Assembly (NCBI GenBank): GCA_934229385.1
Contig: CAKQDH010000002.1
Coordinates: 1-64,000, forward strand
Length of the DNA stretch: 64,000 nt
Origin: an uncultured Oenococcus sp.
Lineage (GTDB): Bacteria; Bacillota; Bacilli; Lactobacillales; Lactobacillaceae
Direction: 5' to 3'
Shown here: positions 49,649 through 60,042 of the stretch, in pieces
How positions within the stretch are numbered: the stretch's first letter is position 1
Layout: the number at the start of each line of letters is the position of its first letter
Notes under the pieces: model-generated
Told to the model about the DNA's origin: nothing
Seen by the model: the letters and a program-made list of their open reading frames with translations, nothing else
Database searches by the model: none
Position numbers and translations under genes: made by a program

Positions 49649-50511
49649 TAACCAAATTCCCCTGAAACGTAATTATCCGTTAATTTAACTTTAGGCCTTG
49701 TAAAAATTTTCCGCGTTAAATCATATTCTATTACCTTTCCCATATGGAAGAAAGCTGTATAATCACCAATTCTCGAGGCTTGTTCTAAGTTGTGAGTAAC
49801 TATAATAATAGTATAATGTTTTTTTAATTCCAGCATAGTTTTTTCAATTTGCATTGTAGAAAGAGGATCTAAAGCACTTGTAGGTTCATCCATTAAAAGA
49901 ATATCTGGTTTTAAAGCCAAAGCCCTCGCAATTACTAAACGTTGAGCTTGTCCTCCTGAAAGAGCAAAAGCAGATCTATTTAAATCATCTTTTACTTCGT
50001 CCCACAAAGCTGCCTGCTTTAAAGACGATTCAACTATATTATCTAATTGGCCCTTTTTATATTTTTTTCTTTGTTTTAAAGCAAAAACAATATTGTTATA
50101 AATAGATTTAGCAAAGGGATTAGGACGTTGGAAAACCATTCCTATATGTCTTCTAACTTGATAAATATCAATTTTGTTCGAATTAATATCTAAGCCCCTA
50201 TACATAATTTTTCCACCAACATTTGCAATATCATCGTTCATACGATTTAAACATCTTAAAAAGGTGGACTTCCCAGAACCAGAAGCTCCAATTAAACTAC
50301 TAATCTTAAACCTTGGAAAAGACAAATTTGTTTTTTTTAAGCCTACTTTATTTCCATAATTAACTGAAAGATCTTTAGTTTTTAAAGCCAATTCATGATG
50401 AGCGGGGTCAGGGCTATAAATATAAGTATTATACTTTTTATTATTCTTTTTAAAGATTTTTTCCAAATTAGGAGCTACATTATTATGGTTTACTTCATTT
50501 TTTTTCTTCAT
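49648..50511 (-). CDS. pstB: Phosphate ABC transporter ATPase (second copy)
   Basis: 287 residues, about 35 more than its neighbour owing to a charged N-terminal extension ([15 protein letters not shown]...). Walker [13 protein letters not shown], signature [17 protein letters not shown], Walker [21 protein letters not shown] switch. Paralogue of the downstream pstB; the two may form a heterodimer. Confidence 0.96.
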   Translation of the reverse strand: MKKKNEVNHNNVAPNLEKIFKKNNKKYNTYIYSPDPAHHELALKTKDLSVNYGNKVGLKKTNLSFPRFKISSLIGASGSGKSTFLRCLNRMNDDIANVGGKIMYRGLDINSNKIDIYQVRRHIGMVFQRPNPFAKSIYNNIVFALKQRKKYKKGQLDNIVESSLKQAALWDEVKDDLNRSAFALSGGQAQRLVIARALALKPDILLMDEPTSALDPLSTMQIEKTMLELKKHYTIIIVTHNLEQASRIGDYTAFFHMGKVIEYDLTRKIFTRPKVKLTDNYVSGEFG

Positions 50512-50514
50512 AAT

Positions 50515-51417
50515 TTATTTCTCCTTATTAGATCCCGCAGTCATTTTTTTATACAATTTATTTCCTAAAAATCTTGCAAAAAAATTAAAGATTAAAATAA
50601 ATATTACCAATACAGCGGAAGTACCGGCAGAAACTGCTGTTGCATCTGGCATAGTACCTTCTGAATTAACTTTCCAAATATGAACAGCTAAATTTTCAGC
50701 TGGTCTCATAGGATTTAAAGGACTTGAAGAATTCAAGGGGTTCCAGTTTAACCAGTTTAATTGTGGGGCCGACTGACCAGAAGTAAAAAGTAAACATGCG
50801 GCTTCTCCAAATACACGCCCAGCCGATAAAACCACTCCCGTTATAATTGATGGGATTGCAATAGGCAAAACTATTTTGATAGTTGTTTCCCACTTAGAAA
50901 TGCCTAAAGCTAAACCTGCTTCTCTTTGTAAATTTGAAACTGCCCTTAAAGAATTCTCAATTTGACTTGTTAAAAGTGGTAAATTAAAAAAAGTAAGGGC
51001 AACAGCGCCCGAAAGGACAGAAAAACCAAAGTGAAATTTAAGGACAAACAAAAGGAAACCAAATAATCCAACAACTATCGAAGGAAGAGAACTTAAAACT
51101 TCAATAGCAGAACGAAAATATCTAATAAAGTTAGATTTTTGGTTCGCAAATTCCACCAAATATATAGCTGAAAATAAAGAAATAGGAAAAGAAATTAGCA
51201 GTGACAAAACTAATAGGTAAAAAGAATTAAATAGTTGATCTGATATACCCCCTCCTGCCTCGAATGCTGAAGAATGGCTTGTTAAGAAATGAAAACTTAA
51301 ATGCGGTAAGCCCTCAAATAAAATAACCATTAGTAATGATAATAAGATTAAAATAACGACAACTGAAAAAAAATAAATTATTCCTAATGATAATTTGCTG
51401 GTACTTTTTGGGTTCAT
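50515..51417 (-). CDS. pstA: Phosphate ABC transporter permease PstA
   Basis: 300 residues, six membrane helices, with the binding-protein-dependent transport EAA-type loop around LQREAGLALGISKWETTIKIVLP. Overlaps pstC by one base. Pairs with PstC to form the channel. Confidence 0.95.
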   Translation of the reverse strand: MNPKSTSKLSLGIIYFFSVVVILILLSLLMVILFEGLPHLSFHFLTSHSSAFEAGGGISDQLFNSFYLLVLSLLISFPISLFSAIYLVEFANQKSNFIRYFRSAIEVLSSLPSIVVGLFGFLLFVLKFHFGFSVLSGAVALTFFNLPLLTSQIENSLRAVSNLQREAGLALGISKWETTIKIVLPIAIPSIITGVVLSAGRVFGEAACLLFTSGQSAPQLNWLNWNPLNSSSPLNPMRPAENLAVHIWKVNSEGTMPDATAVSAGTSAVLVIFILIFNFFARFLGNKLYKKMTAGSNKEK

Positions 51418-52373
51418 CAGTTCCCCCCTTGATTAATATTTGTTCTTTTCCCAATATAATGGACTAATGAATTAAAGAATAAAGACATCAATAGTAACAA
51501 CATAGCTAAAGTCCATAAAGCATCATTTTGAGGGGATCCGTCAGTAGTGTTCCCAATACCTTCTGTTAAAACTGAGGTTAATGTAGAAGCAGAGGTTAAC
51601 AAACTCTTTGGCATAACTGTAGAATTACCAACTACCATTTGAACAGCCAATGCTTCTCCGAAAGCACGAGCCATACCAAAAACAATTGCCGTCAAGATAC
51701 CAGGGGTAGCTGCTCTTAAAATTACTTTATAAATTGTTTGCCAACGAGTTGCCCCAATAGCTAGAGAAGTTTCTTTATAAAAAGAAGGAACATTATTTAA
51801 AGCATCTACTGTTAAAGAAGTAATTGTCGGCAAAATCATAACAAAAAGAACAATTGTACCTGCTAGGATACTTGAACCAGAACCTCCAAAAGAATTTCTA
51901 ATAAAGGGCACAATTATTGTTAGCCCTATAAATCCATAAACTACTGAAGGAATACCCACTAAAAGCTCTATTACAGGTTGCATTATTTTTTTGCCCCAAG
52001 AGGGCTGCAATTCAACCATAAAAAGAGCGGTCGCTATAGCAAAAGGGGTAGCAATTAACGCACTAAGAATGGTTACAGAAAAAGAGCCCACAATCATAGG
52101 CAAAGCGCCAAATTGAAGATTCCCGTTAATATCTTTTGAGTTAGGGCTCCAATTAGTACCAAAAATGAACTTAAAGGGGTTAATTTTATCTAAAGTGAAG
52201 CTCATTAATCCTCTGGAGATGACAAAATATAAAATAGCAAAAACAACTAAACCGATTAAAACCAAGAAAAACAAACTAAGTGATTTACCAAATATATCTT
52301 TTTTGGAGGAAACAGACGTTTTCAAAAGTGATTCTTTTATAGGATCTTGTCTTGTGCCAACCTTCTTTTTCAT
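51417..52373 (-). CDS. pstC: Phosphate ABC transporter permease PstC
   Basis: 318 residues, six membrane helices after a 25-residue cytoplasmic head. EAA loop near YKETSLAIGATRWQTIYKVILR and the Arg/Glu pair in GMARAFGEALAVQMVVGN, known to matter for transport. Its start overlaps the pstS stop. Confidence 0.95.
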   Translation of the reverse strand: MKKKVGTRQDPIKESLLKTSVSSKKDIFGKSLSLFFLVLIGLVVFAILYFVISRGLMSFTLDKINPFKFIFGTNWSPNSKDINGNLQFGALPMIVGSFSVTILSALIATPFAIATALFMVELQPSWGKKIMQPVIELLVGIPSVVYGFIGLTIIVPFIRNSFGGSGSSILAGTIVLFVMILPTITSLTVDALNNVPSFYKETSLAIGATRWQTIYKVILRAATPGILTAIVFGMARAFGEALAVQMVVGNSTVMPKSLLTSASTLTSVLTEGIGNTTDGSPQNDALWTLAMLLLLMSLFFNSLVHYIGKRTNINQGGN

Positions 52374-53269
52374 TTATTTAATACCTCGCCCTTAAAATTT
52401 TTCGTTACATGCATACTCTTAATAGGTATATAACCTAACTTTTTTACAACATCTTTTTGAATTTTAGGAGATTTAAAAAATTTGATAAACTTAGCTACTT
52501 CGCCACTTGCCTTTTTATTAGTATACATATGCTCATAACCCCAAATTTTCCATTTATTTGACATAACATTTTTCGGTGTAGGTTTGACGCCATCTATTTT
52601 TAAAGGGCGAACCCTTTCACCAGAAATGTAATAAAAAGTCAAATACGAAATAGAACCAGGTGTTTTAGAAACTATCTTTTGAACAGTCCCATTTGAATCT
52701 TGTTCCTGTGATTTTACAGCATTTTTCCCTTTTAATATTGAATCCTCAAAAACAGCCCTAGTTCCTGAACCAGATGCCCTATTAATCACACTTATTGGTA
52801 GATTTGGCCCTCCTATTTGTTTCCAATTAGTAATTTTTCCCCTAAAAATATTTTGAAGATTTTTAGTAGAAATATTTCTAATATTCAAACTTTTGTTTAT
52901 TACAGGAGCGATACCTACTACGGCTACTTTATGGTCAACAATTTTTCTTGAATTTATATTTTTAAGCTCTTGAGAAAAGATATCAGACTCACCAATTTGT
53001 GCAGCCCCTGATGATACTTGCGTTAAGCCAGTACCAGAACCGCCACCTTGCACTGTTAGGGAAACATCATTATTTTTTTTCATATACAAAGCACTTGCTC
53101 TTTCAGATAATGGCTGCATAGCAGTTGACCCAACCATTAAGATATTTTTTGCAGTAGAAGAAGCATTATTATTTTTAACATTGCTTGTCAAACTTCTGTG
53201 AGTCGATCCGTAGATTAAAGCTATAAAAATAACTAAAATTACACTAAACCTAATAATTATTTTTTTCAT
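52370..53269 (-). CDS. pstS: Phosphate-binding protein PstS without lipobox cysteine
   Basis: 299 residues. N-terminal hydrophobic segment (about 8-21), then a mature domain starting near VGSTAMQPLSERAS, with phosphate-loop residues in GSGTGLTQVSSGAAQIG and RASGSGTRAVFED. PstS in Gram-positives is normally a lipoprotein with a Cys at the end of the signal peptide; this protein contains no cysteine at all, and the position reads LIYGSTHRS. It may remain tethered by an uncleaved signal anchor or be secreted. The ribosome-binding site is weak. First gene of pstS-C-A-B-B-phoU. Confidence 0.94.
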   Translation of the reverse strand: MKKIIIRFSVILVIFIALIYGSTHRSLTSNVKNNNASSTAKNILMVGSTAMQPLSERASALYMKKNNDVSLTVQGGGSGTGLTQVSSGAAQIGESDIFSQELKNINSRKIVDHKVAVVGIAPVINKSLNIRNISTKNLQNIFRGKITNWKQIGGPNLPISVINRASGSGTRAVFEDSILKGKNAVKSQEQDSNGTVQKIVSKTPGSISYLTFYYISGERVRPLKIDGVKPTPKNVMSNKWKIWGYEHMYTNKKASGEVAKFIKFFKSPKIQKDVVKKLGYIPIKSMHVTKNFKGEVLNK

Positions 53270-53901
53270 AATTAATCATATCTACTTAACAAGAAATCAT
53301 TGCTGGAATATTTTATTTGAATAATATAAAAACCAAAAACCATTCTAATAATCTTTTATTGTTTTTGCTCATATATACTAAATTTAATTAGTTTAACCAA
53401 GTGTTATTTAGAATAATATAATTTTTCTAATAGAAAATTGGGTTAAAAAACTTAAATTCAGCTTAAGATTAATTTCTAATTATTAATAGAGATTAGTATC
53501 GATTCCGCTTTTCATTAATAAAAAAACATTTTTTCTTTATCTTATCTTTTTAAAACAATATATAAAAAAATAAATTTTGCTATTTATAGATTAAGAAACT
53601 TATGTCAAATAATATTAATATTTTTATAAGCACTTATAAAACACTTGAATCGACAACTAAGACTTATTACAGTCACCTTGACCTAGAGCTATAGAAGATA
53701 TTTATATTTTAAATTAGTACTCATATAAAATGTACTACTAAAAGTAACTCCTATAGAAACCAACCAATAATATCCTCATTATTAGTGAAAACTCCCTTTT
53801 TGTCCTAAATTTGTCAAAATATCCAATTTACGGAATCCATACTCCGCACTTATAAGATAACATAAAACTTTTATTTCATATTATTAGCGAAAATAAATAA
53901 A
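53270..53901. other. Gene-free gap between prfB and pstS
   Basis: About 630 bp without an open frame. In related bacteria this interval often holds ftsE, ftsX and phoP-phoR. A minor hairpin (CGGA/TCCG near 53833-53848) could end prfB. A TTGACA with a poor -10 at about 53560-53600 is a possible but distant pstS promoter. Confidence 0.6.
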
Positions 53902-55020
53902 TTAATTTGGTTTTCTTTTTGAAAACTTCCATTTTAAATAAGAATAAATAAACGGGTCTAAATCACCATTCATTACACTTTCTGTATTACCAGTTTCATA
54001 TCCTGTTCGTAAATCTTTAACCATGCGATAGGGCTGAAAAACATAAGAACGAATTTGGGAACCCCAAGCCCCCTCTAATTTTATTCCTTCTATTTTTGCA
54101 CGTTCTTGTTCTCTTTTATTTTCTTCTCTTTCATATAATTTAGCCCTTAGCATTTTCATAGCTATATCCCGATTTCCATACTGGGTTCTTTCTACTTGAG
54201 AAGAAACAACAATTCCTGTAGGCAAATGGGTAAGTCTAACAGCTGTAGATACCTTATTTACATTTTGACCGCCAGCACCACCGGAACGGTAAACATCCAT
54301 TTTAACATCGTGGGGATTTATTTTTATTTGTATTTCATCATTATTAAGTTCAGGCATAATATCTACAGAAACAAAAGAGGTATGCCTTCTTCCCGCTGAA
54401 TCAAAGGGGCTGATGCGTACAAAACGATGAACTCCTTTTTCACTGCGCAAAAGACCATAAGCATTTCTTCCAATAACCCTTAAAGTTACAGCATCAAGAC
54501 CAGCAACTTCAGCCGCTTCATAATCCATTAATTTTGCTTTAAAATTATGAGATTGGGCCCACCGTGTATACATTCTATACAAATTTCCGGCCCAATCAGA
54601 AGATTCGGTCCCTCCTTCTCCAGGATGAATTTCTAAAATAGCATTATTTCTGTCATATTTCCCATTTAATAATTGCGTAAGATTATAATTTTCTAAAGAT
54701 TTTTTTGTATTATTTATTTTTTTATCTAACTCTGTGTGGAGTCCTGGATCATCTTCTTCTTTTAAAAGATCTAAAATTGTTTTTAAATCTTGAACTTTCT
54801 TTTTTAAATTAATAAATGAATCACGACGGGTTTTCATATCATTCGTTTGATCAATTATTTTCTGAGCAGCTTTATTATCATCCCAAAAATCAGGGTGTAG
54901 CATTTTATTTTCATTTTCTGCAATTCTTTCATCTAATTCTTTAAGATCTAAAGCCTGCCTAAAACCTTCTAATTGGGTGACCATATTATTAATTATTTTT
55001 TTTCCTTTAGATAGTTCCAT
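53902..55020 (-). CDS. prfB: Peptide chain release factor 2, no programmed frameshift
   Basis: 372 residues in one uninterrupted frame. RF2 recognises UGA and UAA. The GGQ hydrolysis motif ([15 protein letters not shown]) and the SPF stop-codon tripeptide ([14 protein letters not shown]) are present. Most bacterial prfB genes contain an in-frame UGA at about codon 25 that requires a +1 shift. Here the region FRQALDLKE is read straight through (GCTTTAGATCTT), with no UGA, so feedback control of RF2 by frameshifting is lost. Confidence 0.97.
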   Translation of the reverse strand: MELSKGKKIINNMVTQLEGFRQALDLKELDERIAENENKMLHPDFWDDNKAAQKIIDQTNDMKTRRDSFINLKKKVQDLKTILDLLKEEDDPGLHTELDKKINNTKKSLENYNLTQLLNGKYDRNNAILEIHPGEGGTESSDWAGNLYRMYTRWAQSHNFKAKLMDYEAAEVAGLDAVTLRVIGRNAYGLLRSEKGVHRFVRISPFDSAGRRHTSFVSVDIMPELNNDEIQIKINPHDVKMDVYRSGGAGGQNVNKVSTAVRLTHLPTGIVVSSQVERTQYGNRDIAMKMLRAKLYEREENKREQERAKIEGIKLEGAWGSQIRSYVFQPYRMVKDLRTGYETGNTESVMNGDLDPFIYSYLKWKFSKRKPN

Positions 55021-55596
55021 AAACGATTATTCCCCCCTTTTAAAAAATAAAGAAAATTTTTTAACCTCTTTTATATTCATATAAAAAATCATTAAAAAAA
55101 ACTAAATATACCAGCTCCCCTACCCTGCAGGGGTTTTACAATATTATTTTAAATTAAAGAAATAAAATAAGTAAAGACTAAGGAGCTGCTAATAATCATT
55201 GTTGTAAACAGAAATATCCTTTCAGGTACAAAGAAATACTTAAGCTAATGTATAGCCATTATAATATTTACTTTGGCTCTCTTAGTGACATTAAAGATAT
55301 AATATTTTACACAGAATAAACTAATCCAAATATTCTTAACTTTTTAATTATTTTTATATGAATCCAAAAAACTTAATTTAATATTAAATAAACTTCTTTT
55401 CATTTACTTTTTTAAACAAAAAAATGCTAAATTATTTTAAGAATTTAAAAAAATATGATTAAAATTTTAGTAAATTTAAGAGTTTTACACTACTAATTAA
55501 TTTAATAGAATAACTAAAAATAATAATATGCAAACTATAATATTAAATTCAAATTATTTTTTATACCAAATTTTTACAATCCGCTATTTAAAAAAA
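55021..55596. other. Intergenic gap with a G/C-rich structured patch
   Basis: About 575 bp, no gene. A patch at roughly 55110-55195 stands out: CCCCT/AGGGG (palindromic core CCTGCAGG) and a longer-range CAGCTCC/GGAGCTG pair about 75 bp apart. It may be a small RNA or terminator. No promoter was identified. Confidence 0.4.
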
Positions 55597-55684
55597 TGGA
55601 TGGAGAGAGATTCGAACTCTCGCGCCGAATACACGACCTATCGGTTTTCTAGACCGACCCCTTCAGCCACTTGGGTATCCATCC
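55597..55684 (-). tRNA. tRNA-Ser (anticodon AGA)
   Basis: 88 nt, class II. Acceptor stem GGATGGA/TCCATCC (7 bp), D arm CCCAAGTGGCTGAAGG of serine type, anticodon stem TCGGT/ACCGA, loop CTAGAAA giving anticodon AGA (55648-55650), long serine-type variable arm, T arm GAGAG-TTCGAAT-CTCTC. Discriminator base is A, and CCA is not encoded (T-run follows). Bacterial serine tRNAs for UCN usually have GGA or TGA anticodons; AGA implies A34, which would need conversion to inosine to read several codons. Confidence 0.93.
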
Positions 55685-56225
55685 AGCTTAATAAGCACAT
55701 TCATTATTCTAACATAATTATTTCGTGTTAAAACGAGATTCATAATTGTTTTAAAAAATAATATCGCTTGGTTTAAATAAAAAGGATTTATATTTATTAA
55801 GTAAAATTATAAAATTTTAATAAATAATATCCTCATGATCTGTAACACAATAATTAAGTTCGTTTATTCTTATTTTTAATTTTAATATATTAAAATATGC
55901 TATTAAAAATGCTTTGAAAAAAACTTTATTACACTTATGATGCTCAATTTAACTATTTTAAATATAGAATTCTAAGCAAATCTAACCCAAAATTTAAATT
56001 GTATTCAATTATTCTTCTTGGGAATATATAAATACAATTTATAAATTTTTAACATTATTATTTATCTCTTGAGTTTTCGCTTACATTTTTAATTAATTCA
56101 ATGAAAAAACTTTTGGCCTCTTTAGCCATCCTATTTATTACTTAATATAAGAAATGGTGCCTTCTTAATTTAAGTTTAAGATTGAACAACCTTAAAGATA
56201 TTTAAAAATTTAAACTTTAAAAATA
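55685..56225. other. A/T-rich gap upstream of tRNA-Ser
   Basis: About 540 bp with no gene. Holds the tRNA promoter region (a TAGAAT lies about 30 bp upstream of the tRNA) and a weak terminator (56104-56128) for the glycosylase gene. Confidence 0.5.
56104..56128 (-). terminator. Weak terminator after the UDG-family gene
   Basis: On the minus strand TGGC-TAAAGAG-GCCA followed by AAAG and a T6 run. A short stem, about 100 bp beyond the stop. Confidence 0.4.
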
Positions 56226-56753
56226 TTAAATTTTTCCATCCAAAGCCTTTTTTAATAAACTCCATCTTTCCATAAAGATTGGTTTTTTTTGCATAGCACA
56301 GTTTGCTGGAGAAGTAGAAGGCAAATAAATAGCTTTAGACCCAACTTTATTAGAAATATTGTTGTTAAAATACAAATAAGATTTCTTACCTTCTGCGAAA
56401 AAATATTTAATTTTAGAATTTAAAACAATTTTAGAAAAATCATTAAAAATTGGGTTTTTAATTGTCGAATCTTTTGAACCGATAATATCCGCTTCTTTAA
56501 TTGTTAACCAAATAGCCATATGATTTTTTAAAACAAATCTTTTTCTTGATGCGATATTCTTCTTTGGTTCTTTTTGACCTAATGCTTTGGACAAAGTTTT
56601 CCAAAATATATTTCGTGGGCTTCCATAAAAAAAGCCAAAAGAAATTGATTTTGGGGATGGTAAACTACCCAATAAAATAACCCTAGAATCCTTATTATAA
56701 AGAGGTTTCCAAGGGTTAATAACATGTTTATAATTTTGTTTTTTTATTTTCAT
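56226..56753 (-). CDS. Probable DNA-deoxyinosine glycosylase (UDG family 6)
   Basis: 175 residues. Motif A region VILLGSLPSPKSISFGFFYGSPRNIFW (residues 25-51) is that of the hypoxanthine-DNA glycosylase branch of the uracil-DNA glycosylase superfamily, with a serine/asparagine pattern distinct from family 1-5. LPSTSPANCA near the C-terminus is the second motif. It would remove deaminated bases (hypoxanthine) from DNA. Monocistronic, with gaps on both sides. Its retention is notable in a genome that appears to lack mismatch-repair genes at their usual site. Confidence 0.82.
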   Translation of the reverse strand: MKIKKQNYKHVINPWKPLYNKDSRVILLGSLPSPKSISFGFFYGSPRNIFWKTLSKALGQKEPKKNIASRKRFVLKNHMAIWLTIKEADIIGSKDSTIKNPIFNDFSKIVLNSKIKYFFAEGKKSYLYFNNNISNKVGSKAIYLPSTSPANCAMQKKPIFMERWSLLKKALDGKI

Positions 56754-57044
56754 AATAAAAGTAATAATAATATATGCTAACTACCATTGATTAAAATTCA
56801 TAATTTATGGATTTTAATATCAGAAAATGTATGGATATCCACCACCCACTTACATAATCTGGTTTCTAAATGTATTTCTATACCCCAAAATAACAGTAGT
56901 TATTAAAGCTGAATGCTCCTTATCTCACCTATAGTGATTAATCTAATTTTTGCCAAACTTTTTATAAAAAATAAATAATAAAAACTTTCTTATATCTAAA
57001 CTTAAAATTTTAATTTAAAATTATTTTAATAAAATTATTAGTTT

Positions 57045-57506
57045 TTAATACTGTTTACTTTTAAGAAACCGCTTCAAGAATAAAAGCATCCTTTTATGAG
57101 ATTCAAAATGAATATTAGGCAATTTATTTAAAGCAAAATAAGCAATATTAGTCGTTTCCTCTTTATCAAAATCTGGCAATTTATCTTTAACTTTAGTAAT
57201 TAAATAAAAGGGAGTAAATACCTGAGTTTTATCCCCATTAGGATATTTAAAAAATTCTTGATCAAAATTTTTTAAAAATTTGTAATTAATTACTTCTAAA
57301 CCAGCATCTTCTTTAAACTCCCTTTTCAACGTTTCAGGAGCAGTTTCCCCATATTCCATATATCCACCAGGGAGGCCCCATCCGCCAGTGTCGGCTCTTT
57401 CCTGAAGCAATACTTTTTTATTTTTTATATAAGCACCACCAACGCCTACCATTATTAAGGGCATATGGCCAACCTTTTTTCTTATCTCCTTAATATAATC
57501 ACTCAT
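57045..57506 (-). CDS. Nudix hydrolase
   Basis: 153 residues. The Nudix box runs from G48 to L70: GGYMEYGETAPETLKREFKEDAG. It matches GX5EX7REUXEEXGU except that the last Glu of REUXEE is Asp. The flanking QERADTGGWGLPGGYMEYGET is typical of the ADP-ribose/house-cleaning branch. Substrate cannot be told. It lies 23 bp after clpC on the same strand, probably in the same transcript. Confidence 0.85.
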   Translation of the reverse strand: MSDYIKEIRKKVGHMPLIMVGVGGAYIKNKKVLLQERADTGGWGLPGGYMEYGETAPETLKREFKEDAGLEVINYKFLKNFDQEFFKYPNGDKTQVFTPFYLITKVKDKLPDFDKEETTNIAYFALNKLPNIHFESHKRMLLFLKRFLKSKQY

Positions 57507-57529
57507 AATTATTTTGAATTTATCTTTTT

Positions 57530-60040
57530 TTAGTTACTTTTATTTTGAAGTTTTACTATTTGTTTACTATTCTTCCTATTTTTATTCCCTTTATAAATAT
57601 AAAGCTTAATTTTCTTATTTTTAACTCCAATAGTAACTGAATCTCCGGATTTAATTCTGCCGCTTAAAAGAGCATCAGAAATCTTATCTTCTACTGTGTT
57701 TTGAAAAGCACGGCGTAAAGGACGAGCACCATATTCAGGATCATAACCCTTATTAGCAACAAGATTGCTAGCTGCACTACTTATTTTAATATTAATTCCC
57801 TTTTCAGCAACACGCTGTAAAACATCCTTACTTATCAAGCGAACAATTTTATTAAGCTCATATCTTTTAAGAGAATGAAAAATAATGATTTCATCAATAC
57901 GATTAAGAAATTCTGGACGGAAATGTTCTTTCAGAGCACCATTAATCTCTTCAGACATCGCCTTATAATTATCTTGAGGTTCGACAGCTCCAAAACCGAC
58001 GTGTTTATTATCACGTAATCTAGTCGCTCCTAAATTGGAAGTCATGATAATAATAGTGTTTCTAAAATCAACTCTTCTTCCCTTAGAATCCGTTAAATAC
58101 CCATCATCAAAAACTTGCAACATTAAATTGAAAATGTCTGGATGGGCTTTTTCTGCTTCGTCAAGTAAAACAACAGAATAAGGATGTTTACGAACTCTCT
58201 CAGTTAATTGGCCACCTTCATCATAACCTACATAACCGGGAGCTGAACCTATTAACCTTGAAGAAGAATAAGATTGCTGATATTCTGACATATCAATTCT
58301 TATAATATTATCTTCAGAATCAAACATGGCTTCAGCAAGAGCTTTAGCAAGTTCTGTTTTGCCGACACCGGTAGGACCAAGAAACATAAAAGTACCAATT
58401 GGACGGTTAGGATCCTTTAAACCAGACCTTGCACGCCTAATAGCCCTTGAAACTGCAGTTATAGCTTCTTCTTGTCCAATAATCCTACGATGAAGTATTC
58501 TTTCTAAATCGAGAAGTCTTTCTGACTCACTTTTATTTAGTTGCCTTACGGGGATACCCGTTTGTTGCCCAATAACATCAGCAATATCTTCAGGACCCAC
58601 AGTTAAGCTATATCTATTCTTTTTATTTGCATTATTTCCATTTATTAATGTATTAGTGTTAATAACTGCAAGTTCTTTTTTTGTTTTAACTTCTTGCTTC
58701 CTTATTTTAGAAGCTCTATCAAAATCTCCATTTGAGATAGATTGGTCTAGTTTTTCACTAAAATCTGATAATTTCTTCCCCAAATTAAGTTTTTTATCTT
58801 CTGGTTGAACAGAGTCTATTCTCAATTTGGCTGATGCTTCATCCATTAAATCAATTGCTTTATCAGGTAAATAGCGATCTGTTATATACCTTGAACTTAA
58901 TTCTACAGCAGACCAAATTGCCTTATCAGAAATATTAACGTGATGATGTTCTTCATAACGAGGACGAAGACCCTTTAATATTTTTACTGAAACATTTTTA
59001 TTTGGTTCATCCACAACAACTCTTGCAAAACGTCTTTCTAGAGCCTCATCTGATTCAATATGCTTCTGATATTCATCAAAAGTTGTTGCACCTATTGTCT
59101 GTAATTCTCCTCGAGCTAAAGCAGGCTTTAATAAATTCGAAGCATCTAAAGCTCCTTCTGCTCCTCCAGCACCAATAAGTGTATGAAGTTCATCAATAAA
59201 TAAAATCACATGACCGTCTTCATTAATTTCATTAATGATTTTTTTTAAACGATCTTCAAATTCTCCTCTATACTTAGTACCAGCTATTAATGCCCCCATA
59301 TCTAAAGCCATTAAACGTTTATTAGATAAATCAAAAGGTACTTCACCGTCAACAATTTTTTTGGCTAGTCCTTCTGCAATAGCTGTTTTTCCAACACCGG
59401 CTTCACCAATTAAAACAGGATTATTCTTAGTTCTTCTACTTAAAATTTGAATAACTCGATGTATTTCTTTTTCACGTCCCACTACTGGATCAATTTCATT
59501 ATTTTTAGCTAAAGAAGTTAAATCCCGTGACATATTGTTTAAAGTGGGAGTCCCGGCAGAATTACTTTTTCTATTTCGAGCAATTCTATTTCGATTTGGA
59601 TTAACACCTATTTTGTTATATATAGATTGGATCAAATCTTGAAGTCTAACGTCTAAACTTACCAAAATTCGAGAACTTAAAATAGATTCATCACTTAATA
59701 AAGCTAATAGAAGGTGCACCGTTTCAATTTGTTTTGAACCCAGACTTTGTGCTTCTAAAGCAGCATTTTTTAAAATTTCTTGGGCTTTTGGAGAATAAGC
59801 CAAAAAACCAGAATTAACTTTATGATGAGTTCCATACCCTGTGAATTGCTCAATTTCATTTTTAACATCTTGATCCGAAACATTATAATCCCGCAAAATC
59901 TTACTTGCGAGACCATCTTTTTCAAGCGCTAAAGCTAAAAGTAAATGTTCTGAACCCACAATTTCATGTTTAAAATATTTTGCTTGTTCTTGAGCAAGAA
60001 TAAGAACGTTTTTTGCATTTGGACTGTATTGATTATTCAT
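57530..60040 (-). CDS. clpC: Clp protease ATPase ClpC
   Basis: 836 residues. N-terminal Clp repeats (about 5-145), D1 with [11 protein letters not shown] linker (around 430-460), D2 with GPTGVGKT, and VGFG before the C-terminal part for ClpP binding. Unfoldase for ClpP, and quality control of heat-damaged proteins. Follows ctsR by 2 bp. McsA and McsB genes, which sit between ctsR and clpC in Bacillus, are absent, as usual in Lactobacillales. Confidence 0.97.
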   Translation of the reverse strand: MNNQYSPNAKNVLILAQEQAKYFKHEIVGSEHLLLALALEKDGLASKILRDYNVSDQDVKNEIEQFTGYGTHHKVNSGFLAYSPKAQEILKNAALEAQSLGSKQIETVHLLLALLSDESILSSRILVSLDVRLQDLIQSIYNKIGVNPNRNRIARNRKSNSAGTPTLNNMSRDLTSLAKNNEIDPVVGREKEIHRVIQILSRRTKNNPVLIGEAGVGKTAIAEGLAKKIVDGEVPFDLSNKRLMALDMGALIAGTKYRGEFEDRLKKIINEINEDGHVILFIDELHTLIGAGGAEGALDASNLLKPALARGELQTIGATTFDEYQKHIESDEALERRFARVVVDEPNKNVSVKILKGLRPRYEEHHHVNISDKAIWSAVELSSRYITDRYLPDKAIDLMDEASAKLRIDSVQPEDKKLNLGKKLSDFSEKLDQSISNGDFDRASKIRKQEVKTKKELAVINTNTLINGNNANKKNRYSLTVGPEDIADVIGQQTGIPVRQLNKSESERLLDLERILHRRIIGQEEAITAVSRAIRRARSGLKDPNRPIGTFMFLGPTGVGKTELAKALAEAMFDSEDNIIRIDMSEYQQSYSSSRLIGSAPGYVGYDEGGQLTERVRKHPYSVVLLDEAEKAHPDIFNLMLQVFDDGYLTDSKGRRVDFRNTIIIMTSNLGATRLRDNKHVGFGAVEPQDNYKAMSEEINGALKEHFRPEFLNRIDEIIIFHSLKRYELNKIVRLISKDVLQRVAEKGINIKISSAASNLVANKGYDPEYGARPLRRAFQNTVEDKISDALLSGRIKSGDSVTIGVKNKKIKLYIYKGNKNRKNSKQIVKLQNKSN

Positions 60041-60042
60041 AA

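Noticed and set aside
55528-55731. A 67-residue plus-strand open frame
   Set aside because: It overlaps tRNA-Ser and is explained by the tRNA sequence.
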